Assembly (NCBI GenBank): GCA_017472105.1
Contig: JAFUQY010000378.1
Coordinates: 1 to 12,415 of the forward strand
Reading direction: 5' to 3'
From: Clostridia bacterium
GTDB lineage: Bacteria; Bacillota_A; Clostridia; Oscillospirales; CAG-272
DNA length: 12,415 bases
Below are positions 1 to 6,939 of the stretch, one piece after another (positions within the stretch are counted from its first letter, which is position 1; each line of letters begins with the position of its first letter). The translations under genes and the position numbers were made by a program. The notes under the pieces were generated by a model. The model did no database searches, was not told the origin of the DNA, and saw only the letters and a list, made by a program, of their open reading frames with translations.

Positions 1-163
1 ATCGCGCAAGACCCATTCGTCAACGCTTTCCGTGCAATGTCCGACTACGCAAGCTCCGGCCTCGGTCTGGGAATCCACCCTCGCTGTAGCGGACTTCGAG
101 TACAGGGACCCGCTGCTCCCCCGGCTGGTATGGCCTTGATTTACGAGTTATTGCTTGCTGACA
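1..163 (-). ncRNA. ffs: Large (Bacillus-type) signal recognition particle RNA, 5' part, truncated by window edge
   Basis: Read on the minus strand, positions 120 to 1 resemble the 5' half of the B. subtilis scRNA as I remember it. Shared stretches are a CCCTGTAC block near 107, TCCGCT(a/c)..AGC near 93-82, a GATTCCC block near 75-69, CCGAGG near 65, and GTTGACG.. TGGGTC.TGCGC near 24-3. These correspond to the Alu domain and lower helices. The RNA binds Ffh to form the SRP, which targets nascent membrane and secreted proteins. The diagnostic apical hairpin that binds Ffh lies beyond position 1 and cannot be seen. The 5' end at about 163 is predicted from the promoter at 171-199; the mature end could lie nearer 130 after processing. 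It sits just downstream of enolase, in the same direction but with its own promoter. The identification rests on remembered similarity, not a covariance search. Confidence 0.8.
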
Positions 164-170
164 CCATGGT

Positions 171-199
171 ATTATACCATAAAAGAAAACAGAATGCAA
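171..199 (-). promoter_or_regulatory. Sigma-A promoter of the SRP RNA gene
   Basis: On the minus strand, TTGCAT (199-194) and TATAAT (176-171) are separated by 17 bp. ATGG precedes the -10, giving an extended TGn motif. The -10 is embedded in a perfect odd-centred palindrome, ATGGTAT-T-ATACCAT (166-180). Transcription is predicted to start near 163-165 and run left into the SRP RNA. Confidence 0.85.
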
Positions 200-209
200 G
201 ACTGCGGCG

Positions 210-240
210 CATGAATTTACGTTTTGTTTATAAATTCATG
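210..240. promoter_or_regulatory. Perfect 10-bp inverted repeat between enolase and the SRP RNA promoter
   Basis: CATGAATTTA (210-219) is mirrored by TAAATTCATG (231-240) around an 11-nt T-rich loop. It starts 28 nt downstream of the enolase stop and ends about 10 nt upstream of the SRP -35 box. Neither strand has a T-run after the stem, so it is not a textbook intrinsic terminator. It may be a 3' hairpin of the enolase mRNA or a protein-binding site. The structure is seen; its role is unknown. Confidence 0.5.
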
Positions 241-268
241 CCGTCGATCCTGCATTCCGACCGTATTC

Positions 269-1561
269 TTACCGTTTTTCCAGTCTGCGGAGCTTTTTCA
301 TCCCCGCGTAGGTTCCGTCGCCGCCGAGTTCCGCTTCAATCCGGGTCAGGCGGTTGTATTTCGCCGTTCTCTCCGCACGGACGGGCGCGCCGGTTTTGAT
401 GAATCCCGCGTTCAGTGCGACAGCGATATCCGCAATCGTGGAGTCAGCCGTCTCGCCGGAGCGGTGCGAAAGAATCGTCGCGTAACCGTTTTCCTTCGCG
501 AGGTTCACCACGTCAATCGTCTCCGTCAGCGTACCGATCTGGTTCGGCTTGACGAGAATCGCGTTTGCACGTCCGGCATCAATCCCGGTCTGAAGCTTCT
601 TCGGATTGGTCACAAAATAGTCGTCGCCCACCAGCATCATCCGTCCGCCAAGCCGTTTTGTCATCTCGCTCCAGCCGTCGTCATCGTCCTCGCCAAGCCC
701 GTCTTCGATCGACACAATCGGGTACTTCGCCGCCAGCCGTTCCCATTCGCTGATGAGCGCGGAGGACGTGTACACCTTCTTGTTCTTCGGCAGAATGTAC
801 GAGCTGCCCTGTGCCCATTCGCTCGACGCCGCATCCATCGCAATCTTCACGCTGTCCGTGGAGTATCCGGCATCCGTGATCGCGCGCACGATATAATCCA
901 GCGCTTCATCCGCGTCGCTGAGGTTCGGTGCAAATCCGCCTTCGTCACCGACCGTGGTGATGTGCCCGTTTGCCTTGAGAATCGCGCCGAGCCGGTGGCA
1001 GATTTCCGCACCCGCACGCAGAGCTTCCGAGAACGTCCCGAATCCCATCGGCAGAATCATAAATTCCTGTACATCAAGGCTGTTTGCCGCATGTGCACCG
1101 CCGTTGAGGATATTCATCATCGGAACGGGCAGGGTCTTGCCGGAAATCCCGCCGAGATAACGGTACAGGGGAATCCGGTAATGGGACGCCGCCGCACGTG
1201 CAGACGCAAGGGAGACCGCCAGCATCGCATTTGCGCCGAGCCGCTTCTTGTTTTCCGTGTCGTCCAGACGGATCAGCCGGCAGTCGACCTGCGATACATC
1301 GCATTTTGTCCCGCACAGCTCGTCGTTGATCCTGCCGTTCACATTCTCGACCGCACCGAGCACTCCCTTGCCGCCGTAGCGGTTCGTGTCACCGTCACGC
1401 AGCTCATGCGCTTCGTATTTTCCGGTTGACGCTCCCGACGGGGATGACGCCACGCCGGTGGTTCCGTCCTCAAGCACCACGACAGCCTCCACGGTCGGAT
1501 TTCCGCGGGAATCGAGAATCTCGCGTGCAAATACCTTTTCAATCCTGTTTCTTGTCAGCAT
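269..1561 (-). CDS. eno: Enolase (phosphopyruvate hydratase)
   Basis: This enzyme interconverts 2-phosphoglycerate and phosphoenolpyruvate in glycolysis and gluconeogenesis. It is a cytoplasmic Mg-dependent enzyme, and its 430 aa match the family length. The N-terminal domain carries the mobile loop SGASTG (42-47). Catalytic E207 lies in [10 protein letters not shown]338 in [14 protein letters not shown]366 in LSHRSGE and K389 in IKTGAP. Metal ligands are D243, E286 (SIEDGL) and D313 (GDDYFVTN), and E166 is in QEFMI. The start is fixed by GGAGG at 1567-1571. Small departures from common sequence are HAAN instead of HADN (157-160), LDDTENK instead of LDGTENK, and SIEDGL with a four-Asp run after it; all catalytic residues remain. 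It is divergent from the fucosidase across a 145-bp gap, and I could not place its promoter with confidence. Confidence 0.97.
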   Translation of the reverse strand: MLTRNRIEKVFAREILDSRGNPTVEAVVVLEDGTTGVASSPSGASTGKYEAHELRDGDTNRYGGKGVLGAVENVNGRINDELCGTKCDVSQVDCRLIRLDDTENKKRLGANAMLAVSLASARAAASHYRIPLYRYLGGISGKTLPVPMMNILNGGAHAANSLDVQEFMILPMGFGTFSEALRAGAEICHRLGAILKANGHITTVGDEGGFAPNLSDADEALDYIVRAITDAGYSTDSVKIAMDAASSEWAQGSSYILPKNKKVYTSSALISEWERLAAKYPIVSIEDGLGEDDDDGWSEMTKRLGGRMMLVGDDYFVTNPKKLQTGIDAGRANAILVKPNQIGTLTETIDVVNLAKENGYATILSHRSGETADSTIADIAVALNAGFIKTGAPVRAERTAKYNRLTRIEAELGGDGTYAGMKKLRRLEKR

Positions 1562-1600
1562 AATTTCCTCCGGTTATTTTCGTATCCGAGGAAAGTATTC

Positions 1601-1647
1601 CCGGATTTTATGAAAATATTCACCAAATCTATTGAAAACAAATCCGG
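1601..1647. repeat. 8-bp inverted repeat in the eno/fucosidase divergent region
   Basis: CCGGATTT (1601-1608) is mirrored by AAATCCGG (1640-1647) with 31 bp between the arms. The right arm falls inside the spacer of the fucosidase promoter, immediately downstream of its -35, so the pair could be operator half-sites. It could also be chance in a GC-moderate region. No function is shown. Confidence 0.3.
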
Positions 1648-1660
1648 ATTATGGTATTAT
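1632..1660 (+). promoter_or_regulatory. Sigma-A promoter of the fucosidase gene
   Basis: TTGAAA (1632-1637), a 17-bp spacer and TATTAT (1655-1660), preceded by ATGG (extended -10). The start is predicted near 1667, giving a leader of about 40 nt before the GGAGG at 1697-1701 region and the ATG at 1707. Confidence 0.8.
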
Positions 1661-1706
1661 TTCCATAAAGAAAATGCAAAATTTCAAAAACAAACAGGAG
1701 GCAACT

Positions 1707-2990
1707 ATGAGACTGGAAGACCTGACCGTCATCAAGGCCGCACCCACGCCGGGGGATACCAGATGGTTCCAGCACGACCGGTTCGGCATGTTCATCCACT
1801 GGGGACTTTACGCTCTGGGCGCACGGCACGAATGGCTCAAGCGGCACGAACGCATCCCCACAGAGGTGTACGACAAGTATTTCCGCCACTTTGATCCCGA
1901 CCTGTACGACCCGGAACTCTGGGCAAAGGCGGCGGCAGATGCGGGAATGAAGTATTTCGTCGTCACCACCAAGCATCACGAGGGCTTCTGCCTGTGGGAT
2001 TCCGCCTACACCGACTACAAGGCAACAAACACCCCATACGGCAAGGACATCCTCACGCCCATGGTCGACGCGTTCCGCTCCAAGGGACTGCGCACCGGCT
2101 TCTATCACTCGCTTCTTGACTGGCACCATCCCGACTACACCGTGGATGCATGTCACCCCATGGCGGAAAACGAAGAGTACATCGCAAAGGACGCCGAACG
2201 CGATATCAACCGTTATGTGGACTATCTCCACAATCAGACCGAGGAGCTGCTGAAGAAATACGATCCCGTTGATATCATCTGGTTCGACTTCTCCGTAGGT
2301 CCGAACGCGCGATTCAAGGGCAAGGGCAAGGAAACGTGGAGAAGTGAAGAGCTCCTCGCAAAAATCCGCGCCATCAATCCCGGCATTATCATCGACGACC
2401 GCCTGCAGATCGATCAGGACGTCAAGACGCCCGAGCAGTACATGCCGCAGGAATGGGTCAGGGTCAACGGCGTTCCGGTTGTCTGGGAGGGATGCCACAC
2501 CTTCTCCGGCTCCTGGGGCTACTACCGCGACGAGCAAAGCTGGAAGAGCGTGGATCAGCTGCTGAAAATGCTCATCGACAGCGTCTCCATGGGCGGCAAC
2601 CTGCTTCTCAACGTAGGACCGACCGGACGCGGCGAATTCGACGAACGCGCATACGACCGTCTCACCGGCATGGGCAAGTGGATGAAGCGCCACTCCCGCT
2701 CGATCTACGGATGCACGCAGGCTCCGCTGGAATTCGAATGCCCGCGCGACTGCCGCTACACGTACAATCCCGAAAAACAGCGCCTGTACCTGCACATGTA
2801 CAACTGGCCCTTCGGCAAGATCCAGCTGCACGGGGAAGTCGCGGAACACGTTGAGTACATCCAGCTTCTCTCCGACGCGTCCGAAATCCGCTATACCTAC
2901 CATCCCGAACAGCAGATTGTCGACATTCCTCTCCCTGTATGGAAACCGCTCGGTGCGGACATTCCCGTCCTTGAAATTTATCTGAAATAA
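1707..2990 (+). CDS. Alpha-L-fucosidase, glycoside hydrolase family 29, cytoplasmic
   Basis: This retaining fucosidase removes terminal alpha-linked fucose from glycans. The (beta/alpha)8 barrel is recognisable from RFGMFIHWG (25-33), TKHHEGFCLWDS (88-99, with the fucose-contacting His pair H90/H91), FYHSLLDWHHPDY (132-144) and IIWFDFS (190-196), where D194 is the expected nucleophile. E243 in TPEQ lies at about the right distance to be the acid/base; that assignment is inference. WEGCHTFSGSWGY (260-272) and GGNLLLNVGPTGRGE (296-310) are further family blocks, followed by a short C-terminal beta domain. At 427 aa it has no signal peptide, so it should act on imported oligosaccharides. I chose ATG 1707 because an AGGAGG ribosome site precedes it; an in-frame ATG at 1632 lies upstream of the predicted transcription start. 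It ends in a strong terminator. Whether it is a GH29-A or GH29-B enzyme is undecided. Confidence 0.93.
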   Translation: MRLEDLTVIKAAPTPGDTRWFQHDRFGMFIHWGLYALGARHEWLKRHERIPTEVYDKYFRHFDPDLYDPELWAKAAADAGMKYFVVTTKHHEGFCLWDSAYTDYKATNTPYGKDILTPMVDAFRSKGLRTGFYHSLLDWHHPDYTVDACHPMAENEEYIAKDAERDINRYVDYLHNQTEELLKKYDPVDIIWFDFSVGPNARFKGKGKETWRSEELLAKIRAINPGIIIDDRLQIDQDVKTPEQYMPQEWVRVNGVPVVWEGCHTFSGSWGYYRDEQSWKSVDQLLKMLIDSVSMGGNLLLNVGPTGRGEFDERAYDRLTGMGKWMKRHSRSIYGCTQAPLEFECPRDCRYTYNPEKQRLYLHMYNWPFGKIQLHGEVAEHVEYIQLLSDASEIRYTYHPEQQIVDIPLPVWKPLGADIPVLEIYLK

Positions 2991-2999
2991 GCATCACAT

Positions 3000-3051
3000 G
3001 CCCTGATTTTTCATAGAATGGCATACCATTCACGAAAGGTCAGGGCTTTTT
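3000..3051 (+). terminator. Intrinsic terminator after the fucosidase, abutting the next start codon
   Basis: The outer stem is GCCCTGA (3000-3006) with TCAGGGC (3040-3046). It continues through G-U and A-T pairs to a perfect inner hairpin GAATGG-CATA-CCATTC (3016-3031), and T5 follows at 3047-3051. The stem includes the only purine-rich ribosome-site candidates (GAAAGG 3034-3039, AGGG 3042-3045) of the LysM-GH18 gene, which starts at 3053. Confidence 0.8.
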
Positions 3052-3052
3052 C

Positions 3053-4342
3053 ATGCAGATTCACACCGTCCAGCCCGGGGACAGCATCTATTCCATCGCG
3101 CAGGAATACGGCGTGCCCCCGTCGCGGATCATCACGGACAACATGCTCGATTCGGTTACCGGACTCGTCGTCGGACAGGATCTCGTCATCCTCTTTCCGA
3201 CCGTGACCCATACCGTCCGCGCAGGAGACAGCATCACCTCCATCGCCGCACTCTACGGAACGGATGCCGGCACAATCTACCGGAACAATCCCATCCTCGG
3301 CGGCGTCCCGGATATTTACCCCGGACAGATTCTGAACATCGCCTACGATACGCCGCCGCTCGGAGAAATTTCGTCCAACGGATACGCCTACACAACCATC
3401 AGCCGGGACATCCTGCGCCGCACACTGCCGTACCTCACGTATCTGTCCGTGTTTTCCTACGGCATCCGGCAGGACGGTTCGCTGATCGTCCCCGAAGGAG
3501 CGGATGAGCTGACCGCACTTGCGCGGGAGTACGATACCGTGCCGCTTCTGGTGCTGACATCCCTCTCGGAAAGCGGGACCTTCTCCAGTGAGCTTGCCGG
3601 GCAGGTTCTCGCGGATCCCGTACTGCGGCAGAGCGTTGTCGGGAACGTGGTATCCGAGGTAGTCTCATCCGGATACGGAGGCGTGGACGTGGATTTTGAG
3701 TACATTCCCGCAGAATATGCCGACGAATACGCCGCGTTTCTTACCGAGATCGGCGATGCACTCGGGGAAGAGTATCCCGTGTTCGTCTCGCTTGCCCCGA
3801 AATACAGCGCGGATCAGCCGGGACTTTTATACGAAGGACACAATTACGCCGCACTCGGAAATGCCGCCGACCGGGTTCTGCTGATGACGTACGAATGGGG
3901 ATATACCTACGGGCCGCCGCTTCCGGTATCACCCATCCGTGAGGTGCGCCGCGTGATCGACTACGCCGTGACGGAGATTCCGCGGGAGAAAATCCTCATC
4001 GGCGTTCCGAATTACGGCTATGACTGGACCCTGCCGTATGTGAGAGGACAGTCCCGCGCACGTTCCCTCGGCAATCAGGCGGCACTGGAGCTTGCCCGGC
4101 AGACGGGATCCGAAATCCGCTTCGACGAGGGTGCGCAGTCACCGTATTTCACGTACCGTGCGGGCGAAGTGCCGGCGGATCACATCGTGTGGTTCCAGAA
4201 CGCGCGGTCGTACGACGCCATGCTCCGGCTGGTGAACGAATACGGTCTGTGGGGTGCGGGTGTGTGGAATATCATGCGGTTTGAGCCGTCCCTGTGGCTT
4301 GTGATGAACGCGCTGTACAGAATCCGGAAGGGTGTGGATTGA
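3053..4342 (+). CDS. LysM-LysM-GH18 spore peptidoglycan hydrolase (SleL/YaaH-like)
   Basis: Two LysM domains (about 2-48 and 52-98; both contain HTV..GDSI.SIA..YG and end GQ.L.I) are followed by a GH18 barrel (about 105-429). The catalytic motif is GGVDVDFEY (209-217) with D212, D214 and acid E216. MTYEWG (278-283) and GVWNI (403-407) fit the barrel's later strands. At 429 aa it matches the length and layout of Bacillus SleL/YaaH, an N-acetylglucosaminidase that cuts spore-cortex fragments during germination; LysM anchors such proteins in the spore. There is no signal peptide, as usual for coat-localised enzymes made in the mother cell. The start is forced because LysM1 begins at residue 3. 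The only ribosome sites lie within the upstream terminator hairpin, and I see no sporulation-type promoter, so its expression route is unclear. An alternative is a vegetative muramidase-like chitinase; the spore role is inference. Confidence 0.88.
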   Translation: MQIHTVQPGDSIYSIAQEYGVPPSRIITDNMLDSVTGLVVGQDLVILFPTVTHTVRAGDSITSIAALYGTDAGTIYRNNPILGGVPDIYPGQILNIAYDTPPLGEISSNGYAYTTISRDILRRTLPYLTYLSVFSYGIRQDGSLIVPEGADELTALAREYDTVPLLVLTSLSESGTFSSELAGQVLADPVLRQSVVGNVVSEVVSSGYGGVDVDFEYIPAEYADEYAAFLTEIGDALGEEYPVFVSLAPKYSADQPGLLYEGHNYAALGNAADRVLLMTYEWGYTYGPPLPVSPIREVRRVIDYAVTEIPREKILIGVPNYGYDWTLPYVRGQSRARSLGNQAALELARQTGSEIRFDEGAQSPYFTYRAGEVPADHIVWFQNARSYDAMLRLVNEYGLWGAGVWNIMRFEPSLWLVMNALYRIRKGVD

Positions 4343-4371
4343 AATAATTTCGTGAAAATAACGGAAAACTC

Positions 4372-4400
4372 TTGCCGCAGAGGTCGGTCTATGGTATAAT
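4372..4400 (+). promoter_or_regulatory. Sigma-A promoter of the sialidase-like gene
   Basis: TTGCCG (4372-4377), 17-bp spacer, TATAAT (4395-4400) preceded by ATGG. The start is predicted near 4407, giving a leader of about 75 nt. There is no clear terminator between the LysM-GH18 stop and this promoter, so read-through is possible. Confidence 0.85.
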
Positions 4401-4481
4401 GTGTTTGATAAAGGCGGCGGTGTGATCGCGTTGTCAACGGAACCCGCACGCCAAGTCCATCCCACAAAAAGGAGAACAACA

Positions 4482-5567
4482 ATGGAAATCAGACCTCAGG
4501 CGGTAAAGCACGGCGTCATCAGCCGCAATCCGCACACATTCTTCAACTACCACGGCTGGCCCAGCGTATGCCGCGACGACGAAGGTATCCTGTACGCAGT
4601 GGATTCCGCCTTCCGTCACACCCATGTATGCCCGTTCGGCAAGACCGCGATGTACAAGAGCTATGACAACGGCGAAACCTGGTCGATCCCGATGGTCATC
4701 AACGACACCTATCTCGACGACCGTGACGTGGGTATTTTGTACCTCGGCGGCAAGAAGCTGCTCGTGACATGGTTCTGCCATCCCGCCGAAGCATACGAAA
4801 AGCAGTACGGTGCGGGCATGCGTCAGAACTGGTGCGGCTCGGCAGGACTTCTCGACGCGTATCCGACCATTCCCGAAGAATATGCGGCAGGCGGCTCCTT
4901 CATCCGCATCTCCGAAGACGGCGGCAACACATGGGGCGAAACCGTCAAGGTTCCCGTATCCTCTCCGCACGGCCCGACGCTCTGCAAGGACGGTTCCCTG
5001 ATCTACCTCGGCAAGGCAATGTACACCGACGATCTCCCGTACGGCGTGATTGCATCCTACAAGAGCACCGACGGCGGATATACATGGGAAAAGCAGGCGA
5101 TCCTCGACTTCCCGGAAGGACTCGGCGTCGGCACCTTCCACGAACCTCACGCGATTGAAATGCCCGACGGACGCATTGTCGGCATCATCCGCGCACAGGG
5201 TCCCGGCGTTGCACACGGCTTCACGATGTACCAGTCCGAATCGACCGACGGCGGCTATACATGGTCGCTCATGCAGCCGATGGATGTCTCCGGATCTCCG
5301 CCGCATCTCATGCTCCATTCCAGCGGTGCGCTGATCTGCTCCTTCGGCAGACGGGAAGCACCTCACGGCGAGCGCGCACTCGTATCGTGGGACGGCGGCA
5401 GAACATGGCCGGAAGAATACGTCCTGTCCGAGCATCACCCCTGCGACCTCGGCTATCCCGCATCGGTGGAACTCCCGGACGGCGAAATCCTCACAGTCTA
5501 CTATCAGGCAGGAGAAGGCGACAATTTCACCTCGCTCTTCTATACCAAGTGGAAGCTGAACAAATAA
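4482..5567 (+). CDS. Sialidase-superfamily six-bladed beta-propeller protein with five Asp-boxes
   Basis: The 361-aa protein carries five Asp-boxes (SxDxGxTW): S60-W67, S144-W151, S195-W202, S254-W261 and S302-W309. Their spacing of about 50-85 residues fits a six-bladed propeller. The sialidase superfamily cleaves terminal sialic acids, and this sequence would commonly be annotated exo-alpha-sialidase. However, the FRIP-like arginine motif expected near the N-terminus of GH33 enzymes is absent; at that place it has HGWPSV (24-29). E221 in FHEPHA and the tyrosine pair Y340-Y341 could be active-site residues, so the activity is uncertain. There is no signal peptide or membrane segment, implying a cytoplasmic role on imported sugars. 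ATG 4482 is chosen for the GGAGAA ribosome site 6 nt upstream; the in-frame ATG at 4401 would coincide with the promoter's start region. It is followed by a strong terminator. Confidence 0.85.
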   Translation: MEIRPQAVKHGVISRNPHTFFNYHGWPSVCRDDEGILYAVDSAFRHTHVCPFGKTAMYKSYDNGETWSIPMVINDTYLDDRDVGILYLGGKKLLVTWFCHPAEAYEKQYGAGMRQNWCGSAGLLDAYPTIPEEYAAGGSFIRISEDGGNTWGETVKVPVSSPHGPTLCKDGSLIYLGKAMYTDDLPYGVIASYKSTDGGYTWEKQAILDFPEGLGVGTFHEPHAIEMPDGRIVGIIRAQGPGVAHGFTMYQSESTDGGYTWSLMQPMDVSGSPPHLMLHSSGALICSFGRREAPHGERALVSWDGGRTWPEEYVLSEHHPCDLGYPASVELPDGEILTVYYQAGEGDNFTSLFYTKWKLNK

Positions 5568-5574
5568 AACCCTC

Positions 5575-5608
5575 TCCGGCATCTGAGCAATCGGGTGCCG
5601 GAATTTTT
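5575..5608 (+). terminator. Intrinsic terminator after the sialidase-like gene
   Basis: TCCGGCA (5575-5581) pairs with TGCCGGA (5596-5602). The stem extends through TCTGA/TCGGG (with G-U pairs) to a GCAA tetraloop (5587-5590), and T5 at 5604-5608 follows. It begins 8 nt after the stop codon. Confidence 0.9.
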
Positions 5609-5661
5609 ATGCCATGCGAATTTTTGAAGCCGCACTTTAATTCGCTTCGTCCGCGGCTGTC

Positions 5662-5690
5662 TTGCATCTCATGAAAGCGCGTGCTATAAT
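5662..5690 (+). promoter_or_regulatory. Sigma-A promoter of the first XRE gene
   Basis: TTGCAT (5662-5667), 17-bp spacer, TATAAT (5685-5690) preceded by GTGC (TGn extended -10). The start is predicted near 5697, directly before the palindrome at 5700-5711. Confidence 0.85.
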
Positions 5691-5699
5691 AAACACAAC

Positions 5700-5725
5700 A
5701 AAAGCGCTTTTGAAATTCACTTTCA
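5700..5725. promoter_or_regulatory. Candidate operator: palindrome plus second inverted repeat in the leader of XRE gene 1
   Basis: AAAAGCGCTTTT (5700-5711) is a perfect 12-bp palindrome about 10 bp after the -10, overlapping the predicted start region. It is followed immediately by TGAAA-TTCAC-TTTCA (5711-5725), a second inverted repeat. The paralogous gene has a comparable pair at 6905-6928. Position and duplication suggest autoregulation; binding is not shown. Confidence 0.5.
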
Positions 5726-5739
5726 TACAGGAGAACACC

Positions 5740-6828
5740 ATGCAGATCGGCAATACCATCAGAATGAAAAGAAGAACCAAAGACATGACGCAGGAGCAGC
5801 TTGCGGAAAAGATGAACGTATCCATCTCGGCAGTCAGCCAGTGGGAATGCGGCAAATCCATCCCGGATCTGACGATGATTCCCGCGCTGTGCAGTGTGCT
5901 CGATGTATCCGCGGATGAACTGCTCGGCGTCGATCAGGCGAAGAAAAAGGAACAGATTCAGGCGATTGCGGATGAATCCTATGAAGTCAGCGGACGCGGA
6001 TATACCACCGAAGCGCGGCAGATTCTGATTGACGGACTGAAGCGCTTTCCCGACAGCCACATGCTCATGGATGAGCTGATGCACAATTACGCACATCCGG
6101 GAAGTGCACAGGACAAAGGCGCCGCCCGCAGACTTGCCGAAAAACTCCTTGAGGAATCCGCTTCGGTCTCCGTTATCAGCAGTGCGGTGCAGGTCCTCAC
6201 AGGCATCTACCGTGACGCCGGCGAAACCGAAAAAGCGGAAGCCATGCTTGAGAGGGTCAGCAATATCTACACAAGCCGCGAAGTAATCAAGCCGCGCATC
6301 TACAAAGGCGAAAAAGCCGCAGAAGCAAACCGGGATCTGATCGAAGCTCTCGTGGAACTGCTCATCACGCATCTTCCGCGGAATTATAAACTTGAATCCG
6401 GCGAAAAATACTACACCGCGGACGAAATGGCACAGATCCACACAAAGATCATCACGATTCTGGAAACCCTGTTCGAGAACGGCGACTACGGCTTCGAGCA
6501 CTGCCGCATGCAGGAATCCGAAACGTATCTCGCAGGTTATCACGCCGACCGGAAGGATGCGGAAAACACCCTCGCACACGTGAGAAAAGCCGCGGATCAC
6601 GCACTCGCGTTCGTACGCCTCGATGGAACGGAAACGGCGCACACCTCGCTCCTGTACCGCGGTATGGAATGGGGCGGATTCAGTACGGACAACTCCGAAA
6701 ACAACGCCGCTGTGCTTCTGCGCGATCTCAGGAGTCCCCGGTACGACTTCGTGCGCGAAACGGCGGAATTTGGTGAAATCACGGCAGAGCTCACGCAGTA
6801 CGCCGGTGAATGGAGCAGACCGGAATAA
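5740..6828 (+). CDS. XRE-family transcriptional regulator with long C-terminal domain (paralogue 1)
   Basis: An N-terminal Cro/CI-type helix-turn-helix (about 1-63) has MTQEQLAEKMNVSISAVSQW as helices 2 and 3, then the usual IPD...LCSVLDVSADELLG. Residues 75-290 look all-helical, with TPR-like stretches (EARQILIDGLKRFPD, AVQVLTGIYRDAGETEKAEAML). A conserved C-terminal section (about 246-353) holds five histidines shared with the neighbour: H254, H268, H280, H287 and H301. At 362 aa it is far longer than a bare HTH repressor, so the C-terminal part probably senses a ligand or partner; which one is unknown. ATG 5740 is chosen because AGGAG lies 7-8 nt upstream; the in-frame ATG at 5662 would overlap the -35. 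It is a tandem paralogue of the next gene, with no terminator between them. Name only by family. Confidence 0.88.
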   Translation: MQIGNTIRMKRRTKDMTQEQLAEKMNVSISAVSQWECGKSIPDLTMIPALCSVLDVSADELLGVDQAKKKEQIQAIADESYEVSGRGYTTEARQILIDGLKRFPDSHMLMDELMHNYAHPGSAQDKGAARRLAEKLLEESASVSVISSAVQVLTGIYRDAGETEKAEAMLERVSNIYTSREVIKPRIYKGEKAAEANRDLIEALVELLITHLPRNYKLESGEKYYTADEMAQIHTKIITILETLFENGDYGFEHCRMQESETYLAGYHADRKDAENTLAHVRKAADHALAFVRLDGTETAHTSLLYRGMEWGGFSTDNSENNAAVLLRDLRSPRYDFVRETAEFGEITAELTQYAGEWSRPE

Positions 6829-6867
6829 ATTTCAGCCGGACGGAAATTCCCGTTCAGCCGCGCTCTC

Positions 6868-6896
6868 TTGTGTCGTCCGGTGAAAGGTGGTATAAT
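6868..6896 (+). promoter_or_regulatory. Sigma-A promoter of the second XRE gene
   Basis: TTGTGT (6868-6873), 17-bp spacer, TATAAT (6891-6896) preceded by GTGG. The start is predicted near 6903. A 7-bp inverted repeat CCGGACG/CGTCCGG (6836-6842 and 6874-6880) has its right arm in the spacer but no T-run, so it is not a terminator for paralogue 1. Confidence 0.8.
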
Positions 6897-6904
6897 ACAC
6901 TCAG

Positions 6905-6928
6905 CAAAAGCTTTTGACTTCATCTGAA
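6905..6928. promoter_or_regulatory. Candidate operator: palindrome plus second inverted repeat in the leader of XRE gene 2
   Basis: CAAAAGCTTTTG (6905-6916) is a perfect 12-bp palindrome, at nearly the same distance from its -10 as the palindrome of paralogue 1. TTCA-TC-TGAA (6919-6928) follows. Both leaders share GCTTTTGA then TTCA, so they look homologous. The two AAAAGC half-sites overlap by 2 bp here but abut in the first gene, which weakens the idea of one identical operator. Confidence 0.5.
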
Positions 6929-6939
6929 AGGGAACACTT

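Noticed and set aside
151..175. Possible plus-strand promoter using TATTAT inside the SRP -10 palindrome
   Set aside because: The palindrome makes a -10 look on both strands, but no -35 lies 16-18 bp upstream on the plus strand and no plus-strand gene follows.
37..399. 120-codon plus-strand open frame at the left edge
   Set aside because: It lies opposite the SRP RNA and the enolase end, has low-complexity, Arg/Ser-rich composition and no ribosome site.
224..1429. 401-codon open frame antisense to enolase
   Set aside because: It is a shadow of the codon bias of eno. It is full of Arg, His and Val with no recognisable domain, while the opposite strand is a complete enolase.
1629..2903. 424-codon open frame antisense to the fucosidase
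   Set aside because: No ribosome site or family resemblance. The opposite strand is a clear GH29 enzyme with promoter and terminator.
4401..4481. Upstream extension of the sialidase-like protein from ATG 4401, or a riboswitch in its leader
   Set aside because: ATG 4401 coincides with the predicted transcription start and lacks a ribosome site. The leader shows only weak pairing and no riboswitch motif that I know.
4434..5582. 382-codon open frame antisense to the sialidase-like gene
   Set aside because: It starts inside the sialidase terminator and has shadow composition. The sense frame has five Asp-boxes.
5527..6642. 371-codon open frame antisense to XRE gene 1
   Set aside because: It would be encoded across a terminator and promoter of the other strand, with no domain; the sense frame has a clear HTH.
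6836..6880. CCGGACG/CGTCCGG repeat between the XRE genes as a terminator
   Set aside because: The arms are 31 bp apart, no T-run follows, and the right arm lies in the promoter spacer of the second gene.
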